A program made the position numbers and the translations under genes. Of a DNA stretch of 8,192 nucleotides, positions 1-4,875 are shown piece by piece. The DNA comes from Verrucomicrobiota bacterium (GTDB taxonomy: Bacteria; Verrucomicrobiota; Verrucomicrobiia; Limisphaerales; AV2): assembly GCA_003219675.1 (NCBI GenBank), contig QHPW01000293.1, forward strand, positions 5,816 through 14,007, written 5' to 3'. Position 1 is the stretch's first letter; each line of letters begins with the position of its first letter. The notes beneath the pieces were generated by a model. It was not told the DNA's origin. It did no database searches and saw only the letters and a list, made by a program, of their open reading frames with translations.

Positions 1-145
1 CGTCCGCTCTCACCTGCGCGAGTCCGCAGATCAGCGCCAGCGCCCAGAACGCGCGTCTCCCTCGCCAAATCCCGCGCCCTGGTGTGGGCTGGTGTTTCGA
101 CCCGCATCGCGCGGCATTCACCAGCCCTTGGAGTAGCGTGTTCAT
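1..145 (-). CDS. Probable exported protein, N-terminal fragment (runs off the left edge)
   Basis: An ATG at 145-143 opens a frame that stays open for 48 codons to the window edge. The predicted start is MNTLLQGLVNAARC, followed by a basic stretch (about residues 25-31, GIWRGRR). A hydrophobic run follows (AFWALALICGLAQVRA) and then Asp, which fits a Sec signal peptide with an AxA-like cleavage site near residue 46. The n-region is unusually long (about 30 residues), so the real start may lie further in, at a weaker codon. The start is 53 bases downstream of the stop of the small secreted gene on the same strand, so it may be the last visible member of the same transcription unit. No strong Shine-Dalgarno is visible; the closest is a weak GAG about 10 bases upstream. 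The family cannot be recognised from this fragment. The signal peptide is inferred, and the gene itself is moderately supported. Confidence 0.55.
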   Translation of the reverse strand, partial: MNTLLQGLVNAARCGSKHQPTPGRGIWRGRRAFWALALICGLAQVRAD

Positions 146-198
146 CGCAGGAATTCTCGTTCGTGATTGATTCAACCGTGGTGATTGCCAGGGGATGG

Positions 199-729
199 TC
201 ATAGAGAAGGCTTTCTCAGTCGATAATACTTCGTTCCGGTGGTGGCCGGGATGGGAGACGTGGGATTGCCGGCGGGTCCTGCCGACCATGAGGGCGAGGA
301 CAAATTGTCCGTCTGTTCCAAGGTGAATCCCGGAGTTCCGGGAACCCACGAAATGACGACGTTCGCGCCGAAGACTTGAATGAATAACGTCGGCGCTTCG
401 CCGGTGGAGGGAACCACGATGCCGGGCCAGAACCCGCCTTCCAGGGCGTAAGTGCCGCCGCTCAACGTGCCGGCATCCGGTTGGCCGATGGTGCCGCTGA
501 GGGTGTAGCTCCCGCCGCTGCTGCTGCCTCCGCCGCCGTCAATGGTGAACCAGTCAATGGAGTAATTCTGCGCCGACAGACGCGTGACTGCGAACAGCAA
601 GCCGAGCAGCGGGATAATGACGAATGACCAATGACCAATGACGAATGAATGACGAAAACCGAGGGCCGAAGGACGGCTCAATCGACTTGTGCGTTTTCCA
701 TCATTCGTGCTTGGGCATTCTATCGTCAT
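199..729 (-). CDS. Small secreted protein of the 'YSIDWFTIDGGGG / GTIGQPDAG' Verrucomicrobiota family
   Basis: The product is 176 residues if the ATG at 729-727 is used. The frame is open further upstream, but that part overlaps the fibre gene antisense-free frame and reads as low-complexity Arg-rich sequence, so I take 729. Residues 27-53 form a hydrophobic signal segment (SFVIGHWSFVIIPLLGLLFAV) ending in RLSA before QNYSIDW. The mature part has a Gly/Ser-rich block (residues 55-98: TIDGGGG, GTIGQPDAG, LEGGFWPG) that I recognise from many secreted Verrucomicrobiota proteins of unknown function. A C-terminal module (about 113-173: VVISWVP, FTLEQTDNLSSPSW, YYRLR) resembles the C-terminus of the large protein ending at 4996. 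The start is 23 bases after the fibre gene's stop. Residues 26-38 are encoded by an AATGAC heptanucleotide repeat, so the signal peptide core appears partly built from repeat DNA. An alternative start is the in-frame TTG at residue 17. The function is unknown; a location outside the cytoplasm is inferred from the signal peptide. Confidence 0.8.
   Translation of the reverse strand: MTIECPSTNDGKRTSRLSRPSALGFRHSFVIGHWSFVIIPLLGLLFAVTRLSAQNYSIDWFTIDGGGGSSSGGSYTLSGTIGQPDAGTLSGGTYALEGGFWPGIVVPSTGEAPTLFIQVFGANVVISWVPGTPGFTLEQTDNLSSPSWSAGPAGNPTSPIPATTGTKYYRLRKPSL
616..654. repeat. AATGAC[G/C] heptanucleotide tandem repeat in the signal peptide of the small secreted gene
   Basis: On the plus strand there are five AATGACG/AATGACC units (616-622, 623-629, 630-636, 637-643, 648-654), with a truncated four-base AATG at 644-647. 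On the coding strand they encode residues 26-38 (RHSFVIGHWSFVI) of the small secreted protein. I recall SFVIRH-type peptides as a recurring signature of repetitive DNA in Verrucomicrobiota. Confidence 0.85.
644..706. repeat. Imperfect inverted repeat within the 616-756 repeat region
   Basis: GAATGACGAAAAC-type sequence on the left (647-659) faces GTTTTCCATCATTC on the right (693-706). They pair as two 6-bp blocks with a one-base bulge, around a loop of about 33 bases. It lies within the first 30 codons of the small secreted gene and could fold in the mRNA. It could also be a remnant of a small palindromic element. Confidence 0.5.
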
Positions 730-756
730 TCGGGTTTCGGGTTTCGGATTTCTCAT
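729..756. repeat. TTCGG[G/A]T heptanucleotide repeat filling the gap between fibre stop and next start
   Basis: Three units lie at 729-735 (TTCGGGT), 736-742 (TTCGGGT) and 743-749 (TTCGGAT), with a degenerate fourth (TTCTCAT) to 756. The array touches the ATG of the small secreted gene (729-727) and covers the stop of the fibre gene (755-753). The ribosome-binding region of the downstream gene is therefore repeat DNA with no Shine-Dalgarno-like sequence. Confidence 0.8.
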
Positions 757-3257
757 CGCGCGCCTCCGTTCAGTTTGTCGCCAATCGCTTGCACCACTCC
801 TTTCAGCTCGATTACGGTCTGTTTCAACTCCGTTATCTCTGTTTCCTTCTGTTTCAATTCCGCCCGTTGTTGCTCCACCTTCTGGTTCAACCCCTGAATC
901 GCCGCCAGCGCCACGCCCTGGGCGTCCGCGGCGACGATGTGCTTGTCGTCCGGACCAACGCCGAACGCAGCGTAGAAATCCTGGGCCATGGGGCCGATGT
1001 GGGCGGTGCCCGTGTCCTGTTTGAAGTTCCATCGGGTTATTGGCAGCGTCGCCACTTTAGCCAGGACCGTCTGCGCGTCAATGGGTGCGAAGTTCTCCTT
1101 GAGGTTGCGGTCGCTCGCGCAGACGATATTCAAGGAGCAAACGTTTCCGCTTACGCTCACATCCCCGTCCACCCGCACGTTGCCGATAAAATAGCCAGCC
1201 AAGCCACTGGCGTTGGGATTCTCGCCGAAAATGGCTTTCCCGGAGCCGCTGGCACGCCCCGCTACTCCATAGCCGTTTCCAGAACCGTTTTCGCCATAAA
1301 CTCCGCTGGCGATGGAACTGGCAGAGTTGCCCTGGACGCCGTTGCCGCTGGTGGAAATGCCTTGGACGCCGTTTTGGGTGGAGCCGAAAACGGTCAACTG
1401 ACCGGTCGGATCCAACGTCATGAGCGTTGCCCCGCCGTTGCCGCCCACTCGCAGACCGTTTGCGGCGCGAATACTGAACTCATCATTCATGGCGGAGAGG
1501 AAATCGGCGCTTTGCGAGTCCGCCCAGACGAAACTGCCCTGATGAACCGCTCTGGCACGATTTCCGACGGCAAAGGAATAATCTCCGTTCGCGGAATTTT
1601 GGAAACCTCCGGGCACTGTGGCGTAGCGGCCGTTGCTGACATTGGCCTCGCCGCCGCCGGCGGTTGCTGCGTAAGAGGCGCAGATATTTGCGTGGCCCCC
1701 GCCGATGGTGGCGTATTGAAGGGAGGCCTGGATTCTGTTGGCCTCGCCTCCGGCAATCGTGGAACCGGAAGCGTTCGCTTCAATATTGTTACCCTGGCCG
1801 CCCCCGATGGCGTTGTGAATCGCGCCACTTTGAACCGTGTTCCCGACTCCCCCCGCGATTATTGAAGCGTCGCCTCCGGATTGAATTCTATTCGCGATTC
1901 CTCCTCCAATCGTGCCCGCGGCATTGTTTGCCTCGATGTTGTTTTGCTCACCGCCTGAAATCGTGGCGTTAATCGAGTTGACCTGAATAAAATTGTTTCG
2001 CCCGCCACTGATCGTGGAGGCGATTGAACTGGTCTGAATCGCGTTGTTGAATCCGCCACTGACGATCGCGTAGCCTGCTTCGACCCGATTTGATTCCCCG
2101 CCGCCAACGGTCCCGGCCCGCGCGTCGGTGAAATCGGCGTTCGCATTGCCCACGGTGTTGTTCAATCCACCGCCAATCGCGCCAAAGTCGTCCGAGATAA
2201 CGTTCGGGTACGGAAAAGGAAAGACGACCTGGTTGATTTGGCCGCCGCCGGCAATCGTGGCGCCCAACACGCCATTGGAGATCACGTTGGCCTCCGAGCC
2301 GCCGAGGACATTGGGAGCGATGAGGGTGGTCAGCGGAAACACAAAACGCGAAGCGGCTTCCAATCGCAGCGCGCGCCGGTTGCCGACATTCAACGCAAGC
2401 GGCACCGGATCAATCGTCCCGAGAACCAGGGGAAGCGAACTGATGAAGTTCCCGCCCAACCGCCAATAGTTTGACGGTCCTATTCCGCCGAGCGCCGTCG
2501 CGTTGACGTTGCTCAAACCGCCGCCGTTGCCCGTGAAACTGTTGGCATCATTGTTGAACGTGACGGCGTTCGGATAAGTGCCGGCCAGACTGTTGCCCGG
2601 CACCGTGCCGCTCAGGATCGGCTCGCCATTGAGCGTGGCACTGCCCGTCGAAGTTTCCAATCGCACTCCGCCCATCGCGCGAATGTTGAATTGATTGCTG
2701 GTGGTCGAAGCGAAATCGGCATCGGTCGAGTCGGCCCAGACAAAAGCGCCGTCGTGCACGGCTTGCGCCCGGCGACCGGCTGCAAAACCGAACCTGCCCG
2801 CCACGGCGTTGCTTGCGCCACCAGGAATCGTGGCGTATTGAGCATTGCTCCGAACGGTGTTGCCGAAACCGCCACCGATCGTCGGATAGGCGGCGTTGGT
2901 CTGCACCAGATTGCTTTGTCCGCCGCTGATGACGGCATACACCGGCAACGTTTGTGAACCAGTAACACGGTTGTCCCCTCCGCCATTGATGACGGAATGG
3001 TCCGCGAGCGGGCCGATAGTATTGTTTCGTCCACCGGTAATGAGCGAAATGTAGCCGCTGTTTGTGTTGCGCCCCCCGCCGCCAATGAAAGAATAATCGC
3101 CGCCGTTCTGGATTGTGTTCGCAAATCCGCCCGCAATGGCCGGCTGGTTAATGTTGAACGCGAGCGAATTGCTCAATCCGCCTGCGATGGCGCCGCTACC
3201 GACCGCAATACCGATCGTGTTGCGCGAGCCGCCGCCGATGAAACTAAATCGTGTTGG
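753..3257 (-). CDS. Fibre protein, C-terminal part: head repeats, FVWADS caps, Peptidase_S74 chaperone
   Basis: This frame continues the gene that starts at 4875. It is open from 3257, just after an in-frame TAG at 3260-3258, and the first credible codons in family register are FIGGGSRN at about 3242. In order it holds: the rest of head array 1; a cap with FVWADS at 2744-2727; a linker (SLAGTYPNAVTFNN…LSNVNATALGG) and a second pre-head (YWRLGGNFI…LALNVGNRRALRLE); head array 2; and a second cap with FVWADS at 1532-1515. Next come NGVQGIS/GVYGENGSGNGYGVAGR repeats and a short collar (VRVDGDVSVSGN). The Peptidase_S74 domain starts at SDRNLKENF (1115-1089). Established for S74/ICE domains (endosialidases, MYRF): a Ser and a Lys five residues later form the self-cleavage dyad, and the domain helps trimers fold. 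Both are present here, Ser at 1115-1113 and Lys at 1100-1098. The last ~50 residues (about 905-756) are a heptad-like coiled coil. No YadA-type membrane barrel is seen. Trimerisation and cleavage are inferred from the family. Confidence 0.85.
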   Translation of the reverse strand, partial: PTRFSFIGGGSRNTIGIAVGSGAIAGGLSNSLAFNINQPAIAGGFANTIQNGGDYSFIGGGGRNTNSGYISLITGGRNNTIGPLADHSVINGGGDNRVTGSQTLPVYAVISGGQSNLVQTNAAYPTIGGGFGNTVRSNAQYATIPGGASNAVAGRFGFAAGRRAQAVHDGAFVWADSTDADFASTTSNQFNIRAMGGVRLETSTGSATLNGEPILSGTVPGNSLAGTYPNAVTFNNDANSFTGNGGGLSNVNATALGGIGPSNYWRLGGNFISSLPLVLGTIDPVPLALNVGNRRALRLEAASRFVFPLTTLIAPNVLGGSEANVISNGVLGATIAGGGQINQVVFPFPYPNVISDDFGAIGGGLNNTVGNANADFTDARAGTVGGGESNRVEAGYAIVSGGFNNAIQTSSIASTISGGRNNFIQVNSINATISGGEQNNIEANNAAGTIGGGIANRIQSGGDASIIAGGVGNTVQSGAIHNAIGGGQGNNIEANASGSTIAGGEANRIQASLQYATIGGGHANICASYAATAGGGEANVSNGRYATVPGGFQNSANGDYSFAVGNRARAVHQGSFVWADSQSADFLSAMNDEFSIRAANGLRVGGNGGATLMTLDPTGQLTVFGSTQNGVQGISTSGNGVQGNSASSIASGVYGENGSGNGYGVAGRASGSGKAIFGENPNASGLAGYFIGNVRVDGDVSVSGNVCSLNIVCASDRNLKENFAPIDAQTVLAKVATLPITRWNFKQDTGTAHIGPMAQDFYAAFGVGPDDKHIVAADAQGVALAAIQGLNQKVEQQRAELKQKETEITELKQTVIELKGVVQAIGDKLNGGAR
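1600..2255 (-). repeat. Head array 2: about 13 Gly-rich repeats, mostly 17 residues
   Basis: Seven consecutive units are exactly 17 residues (SGGFNNAIQTSSIASTI to AGGEANRIQASLQYATI). They are flanked by irregular units of 14-26 residues at both ends. The array follows a second copy of the pre-head and leads into the second FVWADS cap, so this block repeats the layout of array 1 in shorter form. One unit has a Cys (GGGHANICASYAAT), which is rare in these repeats. Confidence 0.85.
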
Positions 3258-4107
3258 CTAAGATCGAATTAAAAGCTCCACCACTGACGGTGGACTGCGA
3301 CCCTCCGGCGTTGTTGCGCTGTCCTCCGGCAATGGTCGCGTAAGAACCAGAATTGGTGTTGCCAATTCCGCCCCCGATGGTCGCATACGATGCGTTCGGT
3401 TGAACGAGATTGTCCTGGCCACCGGCAATCGTCCCCCAAAGTGAATTGGTCCCAATCACATTGCCGGTGCCGGCGCCGATGAAGGAGAATGCCGCGTTGG
3501 TCTGGATCGCATTCGCGAAGCCGCCGCCGATAAAGGATTCACGCGCGCCATACAAAATGTGATTGGCGTTGCCGCCGGCGATGACGGATTGGTCCGCGCT
3601 TCGGATGAGATTAAGCCAGCCGCCGCCAATTGCGGAAAGACTCGCATTCGCATCAATGGTATTCTCCTGACCGCCGGCGATGACGGACGAGGAAGAGTTC
3701 GTTTGAATGCTGTTATTATTGCCGCCGCCAATTGTGGCGTAGGAAGAATCAGCGAGGATGAAGTTAATGAAGCCGCCGCCGATGCCGGAAAAGGAGGTGT
3801 TGGTTTCCACCAAATTGATGCCACCACCGACAATGACGCTTGAATAACCTGCGGCCGAGTTGTTCCAGCCGCCGGCCACCAGGCTCCAATCGCCACTCGC
3901 GGCGTTTGGATATGGCCCGCCGCCCGAAGCGTCAAAACCGCCGCCGCCGCCAATAAACGCGCTTCGCCCACTCGCCGCATTGTGCCCGCCGCCGCCGATG
4001 GATGCCTGCACCCCGCTGGCGAGGTTCGAGATGCCGCCGAGAACCGAGGCGAAGTCCGCCGCGACCACGTTGTTCAGGTTGGGAGCACCCCCGCCACTAA
4101 TGGTGGC
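2785..4107 (-). repeat. Head array 1: about 26 Gly-rich repeats, mostly 17 residues (51 bases)
   Basis: Counting from GG to GG, most units are 17 residues long with the pattern [S/A/G]GGxxNxIxxNxxxATI; others are 14-16, and a few are longer (20-25). Examples are AGGQDNLVQPNASYATI and GGGFANAIQTNAAFSFI. The pattern resembles the left-handed beta-roll heads of trimeric autotransporters (YadA-like), where each unit forms one coil. The 15-residue form (GGGIGNTNSGSYATI) looks like the 17-residue form with a two-residue shorter turn. The array crosses the frame break at 3244-3257, where a 17-residue unit would be restored by adding two bases. Confidence 0.85.
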
Positions 4108-4875
4108 GCCGACCACACCGATCGCCGCCCGGTTGTCTTTGTAGCCGGCGATGAAGTTGGGGGCGGTGGTCGTGGGTTCAAGACGAAGCAGGCGCTGGCC
4201 GTTTGCCTTCAATTCCAGTGGTTGATTGTCGGTGGTCCCGAGAAAATTCACACCGGGCGTCGTCCCCGCGTTGCCGCCCAACGCCCAGGTCGGACTGGAC
4301 AACGTGAGCGTATTGCCGGCGGGTGTGATGGTCACGTTTTGCCCCGCCGACAGTGTCACGTCGTCCGTCAACGCATTCAGGCTTTTCACCACTTGCCCTG
4401 GAGCGATGTTGCCCGAGTTGATCGTGCTGGCGGCGATCCCCGCGCCGGTAACGCTGCCGGGCGTGACCCCGCCGGCCGTCGCCGCCGTCGCGGCTGTTCC
4501 CGCGTTGGGCGCGTAGAGCGCATAGGGTGCGGGCGTCAACGACTGGCGCGGATTCACCGGGGTGAATGCGCCACTGCTGTTGGTGCGCACGCCGATTTCC
4601 AGCCAGCGATCCGCTCCGGCAAAAACGCCCGCGCCGAAGTCAAGAACGACCGTGAACAGACCATTGCTCACGCTTGTTGCAGCATTGGTGATGATGCCGC
4701 TCACGGCGTTGCTATTGGCGAGCGCGTCGTAAATCGTAAATCGTAAATCGTAAATGCCGTTGGCGGCGGAGCCGTTGTCGGTCAGCCGGCCCTGGTACGT
4801 GAAGGCGGTGCCCTGCCCGTGGCAAAGCGTTGAGATAGCGAAAAGAAGCAATGAAATGATGGGGGTGTTTTTCAT
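3244..4875 (-). CDS. Fibre protein, N-terminal part: signal peptide, FTYQGRLTD domain, pre-head, head repeats (frame ends early)
   Basis: I chose the ATG at 4875-4873, which gives MKNTPIISLLLFAISTLCHG followed by QG, a good Sec signal peptide. A GTG two codons earlier is possible but adds nothing. Residues 21-125 are a family domain I recognise (TAFTYQGRLTDNG, IYDLRFTIYD, FTVVLDFG, RWLEIGVRTN, RQSLTPAPYALYA), common at the N-terminus of Verrucomicrobiota fibre-like proteins. A Thr/Ala/Gly-rich linker follows, then a pre-head (ALGGNAGTTPGVNFLGT…GQRLLRLE) and head array 1, beginning at about 4107. The frame ends at TAG 3246-3244 in the middle of a repeat unit (AFNSILANTI), and the missing half continues in the next frame. 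The parts together make about 1,370 codons. The start is about 120 bases downstream of the stop at 4996; that gap holds only a weak 5-bp hairpin (4910-4914/4927-4931). A (CGTAAAT)4 tandem repeat encodes residues 41-50. Confidence 0.85.
   Translation of the reverse strand: MKNTPIISLLLFAISTLCHGQGTAFTYQGRLTDNGSAANGIYDLRFTIYDALANSNAVSGIITNAATSVSNGLFTVVLDFGAGVFAGADRWLEIGVRTNSSGAFTPVNPRQSLTPAPYALYAPNAGTAATAATAGGVTPGSVTGAGIAASTINSGNIAPGQVVKSLNALTDDVTLSAGQNVTITPAGNTLTLSSPTWALGGNAGTTPGVNFLGTTDNQPLELKANGQRLLRLEPTTTAPNFIAGYKDNRAAIGVVGATISGGGAPNLNNVVAADFASVLGGISNLASGVQASIGGGGHNAASGRSAFIGGGGGFDASGGGPYPNAASGDWSLVAGGWNNSAAGYSSVIVGGGINLVETNTSFSGIGGGFINFILADSSYATIGGGNNNSIQTNSSSSVIAGGQENTIDANASLSAIGGGWLNLIRSADQSVIAGGNANHILYGARESFIGGGFANAIQTNAAFSFIGAGTGNVIGTNSLWGTIAGGQDNLVQPNASYATIGGGIGNTNSGSYATIAGGQRNNAGGSQSTVSGGAFNSILANTI

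Noticed and set aside
86..127. GGGCTGGTG/CACCAGCCC stem-loop as a terminator
   Set aside because: There is no T tract on either side, the loop is 24 bases, and it lies inside the probable coding start at 145-1.
645..1865. Long plus-strand open frame (about 406 codons) opposite the fibre gene
   Set aside because: The minus strand there has clear domain content (S74, FVWADS, 17-residue repeats). The plus-strand frame has no recognisable motif and is open because of GC-rich repetitive coding DNA on the other strand.
3244..3257. Programmed ribosomal frameshift in the fibre gene
   Set aside because: The ATT TAG context could only work by a +1 slip with poor codon-anticodon re-pairing. I see no upstream Shine-Dalgarno stimulator, and the repeat register fits a two-base loss better.
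1600..4107. Regularly spaced repeats at 51-base intervals that might suggest a CRISPR array
   Set aside because: The repeats vary in sequence, keep the reading frame and encode the 17-residue protein unit. There are no identical direct repeats or unique spacers.
3982..4746. Plus-strand open frame (about 254 codons)
   Set aside because: Arg/Gly-rich translation without motifs; antisense to the N-terminal half of the fibre gene.
753..4875. Prophage tail fibre
   Set aside because: The gene has a Sec signal peptide and a cellular N-terminal domain family, and its neighbours are secreted proteins. No other phage structural or assembly gene is visible, although the S74 domain itself is shared with phages.
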